The notes under the pieces were generated by a model, which was not told where the DNA came from, did not search any database, and was given only the letters and a program-made list of their open reading frames with translations. Shown here piece by piece: positions 34,123-42,861 of a DNA stretch of 64,000 nt (the first letter of the stretch is position 1; each line of letters starts with the position of its first letter). The translations under genes and the position numbers were made by a program. The stretch is from Methanoculleus taiwanensis (GTDB lineage: Archaea > Halobacteriota > Methanomicrobia > Methanomicrobiales > Methanoculleaceae), in NCBI RefSeq assembly GCF_004102725.1, contig NZ_LHQS01000002.1, positions 62,001-126,000 of the forward strand, given 5' to 3'.

Positions 34123-35282
34123 GAGACGTAGCAGTAATCGGGGTCGGATGTACGGAGTTCGGCGAACACTGGAGCACATCGTTCCGAAACCTCTTCGTGG
34201 AGGCCGGAGCGCTGGCGCTTGAGGATGCCGGCGTAACGGGCGAGCAGATTGACGCGCTCTACGTTGGAAACATGAGCGCCGGCAGGTTCGTCGAGCAGGA
34301 GCATATCGGAGCACTCATTGCCGACTACGCGGGTCTTGCCAGCAACCATGCCGCTTCGACACGTGTCGAGGCTGCGTGTGCCTCGGGCGGCCTTGCGTTC
34401 CGGCAGGCTGTTACCGCTGTCGCGAGCGGGATGGAGGATATCGTTGTCGCGGCCGGCGTCGAGAAGATGACGGACGTCGGGACGGGTGCGAGCGTCGATA
34501 CGCTCGCCGGTGCAGCGGACCGTGAGTGGGAAGGGTTCGCCGGTGCGACGTTCCCCGGCCTCTATGCCATGATCGCGAACAACTACATGCACCGCTACTC
34601 CCTCACCCGGGAGCAGCTTGCACAGGTAGCGGTGAAGAACCACGACAACGGCGTCCACAATCCGATTGCCCAGTTCCGGCAGCGGATCACGATTGATACC
34701 GTGCTGAACTCGTCGCTCGTTGCCGACCCGCTCCGCCTCTTTGACTGTTCGCCGATCACGGACGGTGCTGCGGCGGTCGTCGTGGTGCCGCTCGAACGCG
34801 CCCGCGAGTTCACCGACTCCCCGGTGCGGGTGCTCGCGAGCGCCCAGGCGAGCGATACGATCGCGCTCCACGACCGTCGCGACATCTCGACGCTCGATGC
34901 TACGGTCGCCGCCGGCCGCCGCGCGTTTGCGCAGGCGAAGCTGAAACACAGCGACATCGATCTGGTCGAGGTGCACGACTGCTTCACCATCGCAGAGATC
35001 TGCGCCATCGAGGATCTCGGGTTCTGCGCCAAGGGCGAGGCCGGGAAACTCACCGAAGAGGGTGTCACGGCTCTCGGCGGGGCGCTCCCGGTGAATACGA
35101 GCGGCGGTCTGAAGGCCTGCGGCCACCCCGTCGGGGCGACCGGGATCAAGCAGATCTACGAGATTGTCCAGCAGATCCGCGGTGAAGCCGGAGGACGGCA
35201 GGTGGACGCGAATATCGGTATGGCGCATAACGTCGGCGGCACCGGTGCTACGGTTGTCGTCCACATCCTCGGAGGGTGCTAG
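34119..35282 (+). CDS. Acetyl-CoA C-acetyltransferase (archaeal thiolase)
   Basis: 387 residues. The acylated cysteine is in [14 protein letters not shown], and the C-terminal catalytic motifs are HDCFTIAE and [14 protein letters not shown]. It makes acetoacetyl-CoA from two acetyl-CoA at the entry to the mevalonate pathway. The gene overlaps its upstream and nearly abuts its downstream partner, with one base between its stop and the DUF35 start. Nothing is missing compared with family members. Confidence 0.95.
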   Translation: MRDVAVIGVGCTEFGEHWSTSFRNLFVEAGALALEDAGVTGEQIDALYVGNMSAGRFVEQEHIGALIADYAGLASNHAASTRVEAACASGGLAFRQAVTAVASGMEDIVVAAGVEKMTDVGTGASVDTLAGAADREWEGFAGATFPGLYAMIANNYMHRYSLTREQLAQVAVKNHDNGVHNPIAQFRQRITIDTVLNSSLVADPLRLFDCSPITDGAAAVVVVPLERAREFTDSPVRVLASAQASDTIALHDRRDISTLDATVAAGRRAFAQAKLKHSDIDLVEVHDCFTIAEICAIEDLGFCAKGEAGKLTEEGVTALGGALPVNTSGGLKACGHPVGATGIKQIYEIVQQIRGEAGGRQVDANIGMAHNVGGTGATVVVHILGGC

Positions 35283-35283
35283 A

Positions 35284-35676
35284 ATGTCGGTATCACGGTT
35301 CTGGAGAAAGATTCCGCAGCGGTATAACCTCATCGGAACGGTCTGCACCACCTGTGGGCGGCACTTCTACCCGCCCCGGTCGCTCTGTCCCGACTGCCGC
35401 CGCGGCGGGAAGATCATCGACCACCAGTTCAAGGGAGACGGCGAGGTCGTCACCTACACGGTCATCCGGACGGCGAGCGACCAGTTCGACAGCGCCACCC
35501 CCTATGTCCTTGCCATTGTCAAACTCGACGAGGGGCCGAACCTCACCGCACAGATCGTATGCACCCCCGACGAGGCGCATATCGGGATGCGGGTGAAAAG
35601 CGTCTTCCGCCGTATCGCCGCCGACGGCGAGAGCGGCGTCATTCACTACGGGACGAAGTTCGTCCCGGCAGAATAA
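35284..35676 (+). CDS. DUF35 zinc-ribbon OB-fold protein of thiolase/HMG-CoA synthase complex
   Basis: 130 residues. A rubredoxin-like zinc ribbon with C21, C24, C35 and C38 (CTTC, CPDC) precedes an OB fold (GEVVTYTVIRTASDQFD). In the characterised archaeal complex this protein bridges thiolase and HMG-CoA synthase and helps shuttle the CoA intermediate. It is the last gene of the operon, and the ATG at 35284 directly follows the thiolase stop. It faces trm5, whose stop is five bases away. Confidence 0.94.
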   Translation: MSVSRFWRKIPQRYNLIGTVCTTCGRHFYPPRSLCPDCRRGGKIIDHQFKGDGEVVTYTVIRTASDQFDSATPYVLAIVKLDEGPNLTAQIVCTPDEAHIGMRVKSVFRRIAADGESGVIHYGTKFVPAE

Positions 35677-35680
35677 CTCC

Positions 35681-36610
35681 TCATTCTTCTTTTTCGATGC
35701 GGATATCGTAGACCGCATGCCATTTCCCGGGCGAATACGTCCTGACCTCCTGCTCGCGGACGTCACCGACCGGCAGAGCATCGATCAGCGGCAGGAACTC
35801 GCCGGGCTGCTCCTGCAGGGCGTAGAGATGGATCCACCCGCCGTCCCGGCAGAGGTTCGCCGCTGCCGTGAGGAACTGCGGTGCTGCGAGGGGCAGGTTC
35901 ATGATGATCCGGTCCAGGGGCGGCATGCCGATACGGTCGAGGTGTCCCGCATCTGCGAGGATGGGTATCACGTTCCCGGTGCGGTTGAGAGCGAGGTTTC
36001 GGATCATCAGATGGACGGCATCGGGGTTTAAGTCGGCGGCGAAGACGACCCGCGCCCGTCGCGCTAGGGTGATCGCAAACGGCCCGACGCCGGCGAACAT
36101 ATCAAGGATGCACTCGCCCTCCTGCACAAGCGAGAGCAGCCGCTGCCGCTCGGTGGAGAGGCGTGCCGAGAAGTAGGCGAGGCCGAGATCGAGGTCGAAC
36201 CGGAGGCCGTACTCCGTATAGCGGGTCTTCGTGGTGGGAGTGCCTGCAAGAACGGTATAGCGGCGCGTCCGGTATTCCCCTTCGACCGCGCTCTCGGGAA
36301 GAAGGACGGTGTGGAGCGACGGCCGCGATGCGAGCAGCCGCTCTGCACCGGCGGGGTCTTCCTCCTGCATAATCGCGATACCGCCGATGAGTTCATGCCG
36401 CGGGAGTTCGACCCGTTCCGGGAACGCCTCGAACTCGCACTCCCGGGCTCCCTCGCAGGGCTCGACGACGGGCAGGAGGAGGAGTTCCCCTTCCATCCTC
36501 GGTTTCAGCGTCCGATCCAGCATGCCGTCTCCGGCCAGGCGGCGTCGCGCCGCTTCGGCATCTCCTCTCGCCACGGCGATACACCATTGCGTCCTTCCGA
36601 TACGAACCAC
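35681..36610 (-). CDS. trm5: tRNA (guanine37-N1)-methyltransferase, Trm5 family
   Basis: 309 residues, class I SAM methyltransferase. SAM motif I is DMFAGVGPFAI (about residues 169-179), motif II FAADLNPDAVHLM, motif IV MNLPLAAPQF, where the family has NxP. An N-terminal D1/D2 region precedes it. It methylates N1 of G37 next to the anticodon, preventing frameshifts. The GTG start at 36610 has a GAGGACTG site. It is divergent from HMG-CoA reductase with only 25-34 bases between start codons, so the promoters overlap. Confidence 0.92.
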   Translation of the reverse strand: MVRIGRTQWCIAVARGDAEAARRRLAGDGMLDRTLKPRMEGELLLLPVVEPCEGARECEFEAFPERVELPRHELIGGIAIMQEEDPAGAERLLASRPSLHTVLLPESAVEGEYRTRRYTVLAGTPTTKTRYTEYGLRFDLDLGLAYFSARLSTERQRLLSLVQEGECILDMFAGVGPFAITLARRARVVFAADLNPDAVHLMIRNLALNRTGNVIPILADAGHLDRIGMPPLDRIIMNLPLAAPQFLTAAANLCRDGGWIHLYALQEQPGEFLPLIDALPVGDVREQEVRTYSPGKWHAVYDIRIEKEE

Positions 36611-36644
36611 CAGTCCTCTTTATCTTTGAGACCTAATGGTATTC

Positions 36645-37853
36645 ATGGATGATTATCTCGAGCGCATCAGGAGTGGTTCCCTGAAACTCTATGCCCTGGA
36701 GAAAGAACTCGGTGCCGACGAGGCTGTCCGGGTACGTCGGGAGTATATCGAATCCGAGAGCGGGGCAGACCTCGCGGCGCTCGGTTCGTTCACGATCCCG
36801 ATCGACCAGGCGGTCAGAAAAAATATCGAGAATATGATCGGTGCGGTGCAGGTGCCGGTCGGCGTCGCAGGGCCGCTCGCCGTTCACGGCGAGTATGCAA
36901 AGTCGTCGTACTACCTTCCCCTGGCGACGACCGAGGGAGCGCTCGTGGCGTCGGTGAACCGGGGATGTTCGCTTATCACCCGTGCAGGCGGGGCGGACGT
37001 GCGGATCATGCGCGACGGCATGACCCGGGCGCCGGTCTTTGCCGCTCGCGACATCATCCACGCCCGGGAGATCGTCACCTGGGTGGAGGAGCATGTGAGT
37101 GAGATACGGGAGGCGGCCGAGAGCACGACCTCGCACGGCAAACTCTTCGATATCGTCCCCTACGTCGCCGGAACCAGTGTCTTTCTCCGGATGGAGTTCG
37201 ACACCAAGGACGCCATGGGGATGAATATGGTTACGATAGCCTCGGCAAAGGTCGGCGAGCTCGTCGAGCGGGAGACCGGCGCCCGTCTCGTCGCCCTCTC
37301 CGGCAATATGTGCACCGATAAAAAACCTGCAGCGATCAACGTGGTCAAAGGGCGGGGCAAGACGGTCGTTGCGGGGGTGAAACTCTCCGACGATCTCATC
37401 GCAACTCTCCTCAAGACCGATGCCGAGACGCTTGCAGCCGTCAACTACCGCAAAAACCTCGTCGGTTCCGCCCGCGCGGCCTCGCTCGGGTTCAACGCCC
37501 AGGCGGCCAACGTCGTCGCGGCCGTCTTCATCGCCTGCGGGCAGGACGCCGCGCACGTCGTTGAGGGGAGTACCTGCATCACGACGGTCGAGAAGATGGA
37601 CGGGGGAGCGTACGTCGCAGTGACCCTGCCGTCGCTCCCGGTCGGCACGGTCGGCGGCGGGACGGGTCTTGCGACCCAGCGCGAGTGCCTCGAGCTTCTG
37701 GGCGTCCACGGCGGCGGCACCCCGGCAGGCGCCAACGCACGGACGTTTGCCGAGATCGTGGCGGCAGGAGTTCTTGCCGGCGAACTCTCCCTGCTCGGTG
37801 CCCTTGCGGCCCAGCACCTCGCCCGCGCTCACCAGGAACTCGGCCGGGGATAA
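36645..37853 (+). CDS. hmgA: Hydroxymethylglutaryl-CoA reductase (NADPH), class I
   Basis: 402 residues. The four catalytic residues are in the motifs TTEGALVASVNRG (Glu), TDKKPAAIN (Lys), GQDAAHV (Asp) and HLARAHQ (His near the C-terminus); NADPH-binding GTVGGGT is also present. It reduces HMG-CoA to mevalonate, the step after the nearby synthase operon; trm5 lies between on the opposite strand. The ATG at 36645 begins the usual N-terminus; an in-frame ATG at 36636 would add three residues. TATA element CTTTATCTT near 36617 suggests a very short leader. Confidence 0.96.
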   Translation: MDDYLERIRSGSLKLYALEKELGADEAVRVRREYIESESGADLAALGSFTIPIDQAVRKNIENMIGAVQVPVGVAGPLAVHGEYAKSSYYLPLATTEGALVASVNRGCSLITRAGGADVRIMRDGMTRAPVFAARDIIHAREIVTWVEEHVSEIREAAESTTSHGKLFDIVPYVAGTSVFLRMEFDTKDAMGMNMVTIASAKVGELVERETGARLVALSGNMCTDKKPAAINVVKGRGKTVVAGVKLSDDLIATLLKTDAETLAAVNYRKNLVGSARAASLGFNAQAANVVAAVFIACGQDAAHVVEGSTCITTVEKMDGGAYVAVTLPSLPVGTVGGGTGLATQRECLELLGVHGGGTPAGANARTFAEIVAAGVLAGELSLLGALAAQHLARAHQELGRG

Positions 37854-37863
37854 CCTCTCTCTT

Positions 37864-38328
37864 TTAAAACCGGAACCACTTCATCATGACCAGGGCATCT
37901 TCGCCGTTTCCGTAGTAATTGGCGACGGTAAAGACCTCCTGGTACCCGAGCCGCCGGTAAAACTGCTGTGCGCCGGTGTTCGAGACCCTGACTTCGAGCT
38001 GCACGCCGGTCGCGCCTTCGAGTGCGAACTGCTGCTCAAGCCTCCTGACGAGCAGGGCTCCGATACCCTGCCCTCTGCACGCAGGAGTGACGGCAAGGTT
38101 CATGATATGCCCGTAGAGTTCCTCGCCGGTATCTTCAAGGCCGCCGGCTATGAATCCGGTCACCTGGCCGTTTTCCCCTGCGACGAAGAACGCCCCGGGA
38201 TAGATGGCAAGCGCCTCGTGCAGTGTCCGTTCATCCCAGGGGTCGGGAAAGGCTTCCCGCTCGATCGCTACGATCTCATCGATGTCGGCAGGCCGTGCCC
38301 TGCGAATGGTGTGTTCTTGTGATGGCAT
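37864..38328 (-). CDS. rimI: Ribosomal-protein-alanine N-acetyltransferase
   Basis: 154 residues of the GNAT superfamily, RimI/Ard1-like. The acetyl-CoA loop is ACRGQGIGALLVRRLE (about residues 83-98), followed by LEVRVSNTGAQQFYRRLGYQ. In archaea such enzymes acetylate many protein N-termini. The ATG at 38328 gives the family N-terminus (IRRARPADIDEIVAIE). It shares a palindromic AT-rich promoter region with the DUF1015 gene, which runs the other way, and converges on hmgA. Confidence 0.92.
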   Translation of the reverse strand: MPSQEHTIRRARPADIDEIVAIEREAFPDPWDERTLHEALAIYPGAFFVAGENGQVTGFIAGGLEDTGEELYGHIMNLAVTPACRGQGIGALLVRRLEQQFALEGATGVQLEVRVSNTGAQQFYRRLGYQEVFTVANYYGNGEDALVMMKWFRF

Positions 38329-38361
38329 GGATGGTGGCGTCTTCTCCCCCTCTCCTGCTTT

Positions 38362-38382
38362 GGATATCCGATATACTATAGT
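38362..38382. promoter_or_regulatory. Bidirectional promoter, rimI and DUF1015 gene
   Basis: GATATACTATAGTG is nearly self-complementary (ACTATAGT is a perfect palindrome) and can serve as a TATA element on both strands: transcript starts would fall near 38345 for rimI and near 38400 for the DUF1015 gene. Confidence 0.5.
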
Positions 38383-38425
38383 GTCAGAGAACAAAATAGT
38401 AGGCACGGAACGAGTGGCGGTCTTC

Positions 38426-39685
38426 ATGGTAAGGATCTATCGATTTGCCGGAGTTCATCCGGAACAGGAATTTTCAGCCAGCATCCCGGCGGTGCCCTAC
38501 GATGTCGTGACGGCGGAAGAGGCAAGAGCGTGTATTGAGAAGAACCCACTGAGTTTTCTGCGGGTAAGCAGGCCCGATGCCGAGCTCCCCGGCATCCCGG
38601 CGAACGACGATCGCGTCTACCAGCGGGCGGCCGAGATCTTCGGCCGGATGAATGCGGACGGGCTTTTCGTGCGTGATTCGGAGCCGGGTCTCTATGTCTA
38701 CCGGGCCGTGCAGGAGGGTGAGGAGTTCATCGGTCTCGTCTGCTGTGTCTCGACCGCAGATTACGAGAACCGGAGTATCCGCAGGCATGAACTGACGCGG
38801 TACGACAAGGAGGAGGATCGTACCCGGCATATCGACGCAGTCAACGCGAACACGGGTCTTGTATTTCTGCTCTATCGGGATACCGGCGAGATATTCCCCT
38901 ATATCACGTCGCTGATCCCGGAGATCGAACCCGACGGTAGCACGATGACCGATCAGGGGGTGTTGCACGAGATCTACCGGATCAGTGACGAGGCCTCCCT
39001 CACCCGGCTTGAAGATCTCTTCGCCGGTATCTCCGAACTTTACATCGCCGACGGCCACCACCGTGCAAAGTCTGCGGTGAACGTGGTGGAACGGCGTCGT
39101 GCCGAGGGGCGGTTCACGGAGGAGTCGGAGCGGTTCATGGTCGTGCTCTTCGCACATAACCGCGTCGACATCCATGGATACAGCCGCCTCGTCACCGATC
39201 TTGCCGGGAATACTCCGGAAGAGTTCCTCGGGAAACTCGCTGAGTCGTGGGAGATCACCCCCTACGGTGCAATCGACGGCTCGGCCTACCAGATTCCGCC
39301 GAAGACGTCGGCGGACGTGCCGATGCACGTCATGCACCTGTACCTTGACGGAACGTGGTACGAGCTCGCACGCCCGGTCAGGGCACCTGAAGACCTGATC
39401 GGCTCGCTCGACGTGAGCGTTCTGCAGAGCGATGTCATGGAAGCCCTTCTCGGTATCAGCGACCCGCGCGCCGATTCCCGCCTCCACTACATGGGGGGAG
39501 CAAAGCCGCTCTCCGCACTTGCGGAGATGGTAGACTCGGGCCAGTTCGCCTTCGCTGTCGCCATGCAGCCGGTGAAGATCGAGACCGTCCTTGCCATCGC
39601 CGACAGGGACGGGGTAATGCCGCCCAAATCTACCTGGTTTGAGCCGAAGCTCCTGAGCGGGCTCGTCATCCACTCCCTCGACTGA
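38426..39685 (+). CDS. DUF1015 family protein
   Basis: 419 residues matching DUF1015 (COG4198), a widespread family of unknown function. Family motifs include AVPYDVVTAEEAR, NPLSFLRVSRP and ADGHHRAKSA, the last suggesting a metal or phosphate site. The protein appears cytosolic without membrane segments or signal peptide. ATG at 38426 is used; a GTG four codons earlier (38414) is possible. A bidirectional TATA element is about 50 bases upstream. T-rich CTTTTTTCTG shortly after the stop may terminate the transcript. Confidence 0.9.
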   Translation: MVRIYRFAGVHPEQEFSASIPAVPYDVVTAEEARACIEKNPLSFLRVSRPDAELPGIPANDDRVYQRAAEIFGRMNADGLFVRDSEPGLYVYRAVQEGEEFIGLVCCVSTADYENRSIRRHELTRYDKEEDRTRHIDAVNANTGLVFLLYRDTGEIFPYITSLIPEIEPDGSTMTDQGVLHEIYRISDEASLTRLEDLFAGISELYIADGHHRAKSAVNVVERRRAEGRFTEESERFMVVLFAHNRVDIHGYSRLVTDLAGNTPEEFLGKLAESWEITPYGAIDGSAYQIPPKTSADVPMHVMHLYLDGTWYELARPVRAPEDLIGSLDVSVLQSDVMEALLGISDPRADSRLHYMGGAKPLSALAEMVDSGQFAFAVAMQPVKIETVLAIADRDGVMPPKSTWFEPKLLSGLVIHSLD

Positions 39686-39913
39686 TATACCCTCATCGCT
39701 CTTTTTTCTGCGGCGATACCGCCGTCCCGCACGACGCGCCGGTTCACCCGGCAGAGCTTTGATCAGATCGGCACCGCCCGAGCCGGAGGGCTGAGTGTTG
39801 AATCTTTCGCGCATCCCGGAAAAACCGTATATCCTATGGTTCGTCCCCCGATATCGGTAAATAATCTTTCTTTTTCCCAATGAGCCTTAATCTGCGACTA
39901 TCCAATGATCTGG

Positions 39914-39925
39914 TTATTTATATTA
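39914..39925 (+). promoter_or_regulatory. TATA box of pilin-like cassette
   Basis: TTATTTATATTA lies about 32 bases before the first ATG of the six-gene cassette and is the only strong promoter seen for it. The gap upstream to the DUF1015 gene (265 bases) shows no other feature. Confidence 0.6.
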
Positions 39926-39950
39926 CCTCTATACAATGAACTGACTGTAG

Positions 39951-40535
39951 ATGAACGTTAGAGGGGCCATCCCGTTTCTCACGGCAGTTATCGTCATTAT
40001 TTGCTGCACCTCCGGGTGTACCGACTCTCAGGCGGCGGTATCGCTGCCGTCGGGCGTTGAGGGGGGTGTTACCGATATCACCTCCGATGGCCCGGATACG
40101 AAGGTGAGGCTCGATGAGGCACTCGCAGCGCTCGATGCATGGCAGGCCGATCTTCCGCCTGGCGACTCCGTCGCCGCCGTATACCAGGTTCTGGGTGCCG
40201 GTGTCGAGACCGACGGCCGGGCGCGCGGCTGGGTGCTCGGGGTCAGGCAGGGGGATACACCGCGCTGGCTCGCCTACGGTCGGGAGGGAATACAGAAGAT
40301 CTCCTTATCCGCTCCGCTGCCTGCGGAAGAGATCGCCTTTCCGGATGTGGTGATGCCCGAAGGTCTGTACGAGCAAAACCGGATGGTAATAGATGATACT
40401 CTCAGGCGGCACGGAACCGACACCGCTGATCTTGCCCTTACGGCAGGGGAGTACGTGCTGACAATCCGCTCCGGTGCGGAGTTTGAAACGCTGGTCTTCC
40501 GGGCGGCGACCGGGGAGGCGATACCATCGGTATGA
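39951..40535 (+). CDS. Lipoprotein, first gene of pilin-like cassette
   Basis: 194 residues. A hydrophobic signal ends in a lipobox (TSGC, Cys23), so the protein is probably anchored outside the membrane by a lipid. The mature part has no domain I recognise. It contains an aromatic-poor, acidic sequence with the stretch RGWVLGVRQGDTPRWLAYGREGI, somewhat like small beta-rich substrate-binding modules. Its stop overlaps the start of the next gene as ATGA, and it shares the promoter at 39914. It probably serves the surface structure made by the following genes, which is inference from position. Confidence 0.8.
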   Translation: MNVRGAIPFLTAVIVIICCTSGCTDSQAAVSLPSGVEGGVTDITSDGPDTKVRLDEALAALDAWQADLPPGDSVAAVYQVLGAGVETDGRARGWVLGVRQGDTPRWLAYGREGIQKISLSAPLPAEEIAFPDVVMPEGLYEQNRMVIDDTLRRHGTDTADLALTAGEYVLTIRSGAEFETLVFRAATGEAIPSV

Positions 40536-41548
40536 ACGGTGATGACGGCTCGATGTCGCTTGACTTCCTGGCCGGGTTTACCATCTTCATGCTCGCGCTG
40601 ATCATCGTGGTCAGCCTTGTTCCCGGCCTTCTGGTCGGCCTGCAGAGCAGCGGCATCGACTACGATGCCGTCGCATACCGGACGGGCGTCATTCTGGTCG
40701 AAGATCCGGGTTGGCCGCTCTATCCGGCATGGGAACAGTACGGCGCGGCGGATAAGGATAAGATCGAACGGATCGGGCTTGCGGTATCCCGTGAGACGCC
40801 GAATATCCTCTTATCCGAAAAAGTAAATGCTTTATTCGACGCCGGTCTCTTCTCCTATCCGGACGACTACCACGGCCGGGTCATCTTCGGTGACTATCCC
40901 TACTCCTTCAACATCTCGCTGACGAGGTCGGATGGGTCGGTGCCGCAGTTCGTCGGGGCGGAGCGGCCGTCCGGGTACGGCTACATCCGCCGTGTCGTCA
41001 TGATCAAGGAGCCAGCCAATCTGACGGTCAACTGTATGAATCCGGATTATCTGGCGAACCCTTCAGAGGCAACACAGACCTTCACGGTGCAGCTGGACTA
41101 CTCAGAGTTGCTCGATCCGACGATCGGCTCTGCGTACCAGATCGATCCGCGAGCTGAGCCGGTTATCGTTAGTATCACGAACTTCGGCGCCTCTCTGAAC
41201 GGCACCAGTCCCGACCCGACGCTCCGGAAGGTGCGCCTCTCCAAGAACGGCGTGACGCTCAATCTGCCCGATTACACGGTTCTGGATCCCGCGAAGTATC
41301 AGCTCTCCGTTGATGGAGCTCCGGTCAACCTCACTCCGGGGCTGCCGGTCACAGGGAGCATCGATCTGCGCCTCGAACCTGCGTGGCTGGCGACGCTCCC
41401 CCTCGATCAGAACAGCATCCTCGGTGTCACCTATACGTTCGACGATTCGCCTCCGCGGACACTGCTTTCGGGCACACACCTCTATGACTATGACAACACG
41501 ACCCGACCGGTGCTCGCCCGAGGCGCCCTGGAGGTGGCGGTATGGTAA
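40532..41548 (+). CDS. Pilin-like membrane-anchored protein, long (DUF7287-like)
   Basis: 338 residues. The start, DDGSMSLDFLAGFTIFMLALIIV, resembles class III (archaeal pilin) N-termini: short charged lead, then one hydrophobic segment that could pack as a pilin stalk. The N-terminal part is like the archaeal DUF7287 group (recalled, not checked). The large extracellular part (about 45-338) is beta-rich with Asn-X-Thr/Ser sites and no recognised enzyme motif. It overlaps both neighbours, four bases upstream and seven downstream. Confidence 0.8.
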   Translation: MNGDDGSMSLDFLAGFTIFMLALIIVVSLVPGLLVGLQSSGIDYDAVAYRTGVILVEDPGWPLYPAWEQYGAADKDKIERIGLAVSRETPNILLSEKVNALFDAGLFSYPDDYHGRVIFGDYPYSFNISLTRSDGSVPQFVGAERPSGYGYIRRVVMIKEPANLTVNCMNPDYLANPSEATQTFTVQLDYSELLDPTIGSAYQIDPRAEPVIVSITNFGASLNGTSPDPTLRKVRLSKNGVTLNLPDYTVLDPAKYQLSVDGAPVNLTPGLPVTGSIDLRLEPAWLATLPLDQNSILGVTYTFDDSPPRTLLSGTHLYDYDNTTRPVLARGALEVAVW

Positions 41549-42051
41549 ACGATTCTGGACAACTCTATACGATGGAAGGCGTCGCGGCAGGGCTTGTTAT
41601 GATCATAACCGCGTACTTCGTCCTGAACACGACGAGCATCTACACGCCGGGCGATACCCACATCACCGATATGCAGCTTGAACAGCTCGCGAGCGACGCG
41701 CTTGCGATGATGGATACGCCGGAGGCTGAAGGTGCCGAGAGTCCGTTGCATTCGTTCGTCCGTTTGAATGACGGAGCCGGATTTCGGACGATGTTCCTCG
41801 ATTGCTGTAAGCTGCGGGCAGGAGGCATCGACGACAATCTGCACATGAATGCTACCATCTTCTATTGTGACCGATCCCACGACGAGATCAAGAGTTACTC
41901 GTTCGGGCTGTCCGACGTCGCGACCGGGAGAGAATCCGCCGTCCGTGTGAGCCGATGGGTGCAGCTGAATACACGCCCATCTGGTGCACCGGGTACGGTG
42001 AGCAACCAGTACCCTGTACTTCTCGTGGAGGTGCTCGTATGGCGGGGCTGA
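41542..42051 (+). CDS. Pilin-like protein (DUF7288-like)
   Basis: 169 residues. The N-terminus NDSGQLYTMEGVAAGLVMIITAYFVL is a short polar leader and one hydrophobic helix, matching in style the archaeal DUF7288 group with its conserved TxEGVAA motif. The exported part includes a pair of cysteines in DCCKL and ends in YPVLLVEVLVWRG. A role as a minor pilin is likely but not proven. It overlaps the preceding gene by seven and the following by 13 bases. Confidence 0.8.
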   Translation: MVNDSGQLYTMEGVAAGLVMIITAYFVLNTTSIYTPGDTHITDMQLEQLASDALAMMDTPEAEGAESPLHSFVRLNDGAGFRTMFLDCCKLRAGGIDDNLHMNATIFYCDRSHDEIKSYSFGLSDVATGRESAVRVSRWVQLNTRPSGAPGTVSNQYPVLLVEVLVWRG

Positions 42052-42434
42052 ACGAAGAGGGGCAGTGGATCGTGCTCATGGGGCTGCTTGTTGCCATTGG
42101 GATGTTCTTCCTCGCGTTGATCATCAACCAGTCGGCACTCGTCGGGCAGACGACGGCCGAGAGCGTCCTTGAGTTCCCGAAGAGCGATATCCGCGACCTG
42201 CGCAGCGAGATGGACGACCTGGTCGGGGTATTGAGACCCCTCTCTTCCGGAACTCAAAGCACTGTCCTGAATGTTGTCAGGGACGACATTAGCGCCCTTT
42301 CTCTCGCTCGTAAAAATGCCGTCGTCGATTTCTCGCTAACAGGCCCCGAGGATGTCGCAGGGGTGCTGTACTACCGGACAGAATTTCACTACAACAACGG
42401 GGTGACCGCGTATGACGAGACCGCATACTTCTGA
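42039..42434 (+). CDS. Pilin-like protein, short (cassette gene 4)
   Basis: 131 residues. GLNEEGQWIVLMGLLVAIGMFFLALIIN is a charged lead plus single membrane helix like that of type IV pilin-like proteins, and the following 100 residues look helical then beta-rich. It has the same architecture as its neighbours but no obvious sequence similarity beyond the helix. It overlaps the previous gene by 13 bases and the next by 23, so the four-gene run is strictly coupled. Confidence 0.8.
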   Translation: MAGLNEEGQWIVLMGLLVAIGMFFLALIINQSALVGQTTAESVLEFPKSDIRDLRSEMDDLVGVLRPLSSGTQSTVLNVVRDDISALSLARKNAVVDFSLTGPEDVAGVLYYRTEFHYNNGVTAYDETAYF

Positions 42435-42849
42435 CGACGGCGTCACGAATTTGATGGAGTACCTGACCTTTTCGGGTGTTCTCCTCATCCTGCTGGTGGT
42501 GGTCATGATCACCGTCAACGCCGTCTTCATGGAGGGGCCGGCCGATACCCTGCAGTATCACGCCTTCGTAGATATCGGCAACGGCATCAGTACCCGTATC
42601 GTGGACATGTACGTCATTGCCCCTGCCAACGGAAGCATCTCCACCCGTTTCGATATCCCCGACGATGTTGCGGGGCGGGACTACCTGGTGGAAGCGACTC
42701 TCTCGGGATCCGATCAGCAGATCCTGGTGAGCAGCGGTGATATCCGGAGCCGCATCTCGGTCGCCGGTATCGGGGCGACGATGGGCGTGACCGGGAATAC
42801 GACCGGAGCCGGGTGGAACATCATCGAGTATGACTGGAAAGGGTTTTAG
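42412..42849 (+). CDS. Pilin-like protein (cassette gene 5)
   Basis: 145 residues. A polar N-terminus (RPHTSDDGVTNLMEYLTFSG) is followed by a hydrophobic helix (VLLILLVVVMITVNAVF). The exterior domain has the pattern NGSISTRFDIPDDVAGRDYLVEATLSGSDQQ, a beta-sandwich-like composition reminiscent of archaeal pilin-like DUF7266 proteins. Start codon ATG overlaps gene 4 by 23 bases; 12 bases with an AGGAGG ribosome site separate it from gene 6. Confidence 0.8.
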   Translation: MTRPHTSDDGVTNLMEYLTFSGVLLILLVVVMITVNAVFMEGPADTLQYHAFVDIGNGISTRIVDMYVIAPANGSISTRFDIPDDVAGRDYLVEATLSGSDQQILVSSGDIRSRISVAGIGATMGVTGNTTGAGWNIIEYDWKGF

Positions 42850-42861
42850 GAGGAATACGCT

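Noticed and set aside
34074-35351. A 425-codon minus-strand frame opposite the thiolase gene
   Set aside because: Shadow of the thiolase; low-complexity Arg/Asp/Gly composition, no start signal.
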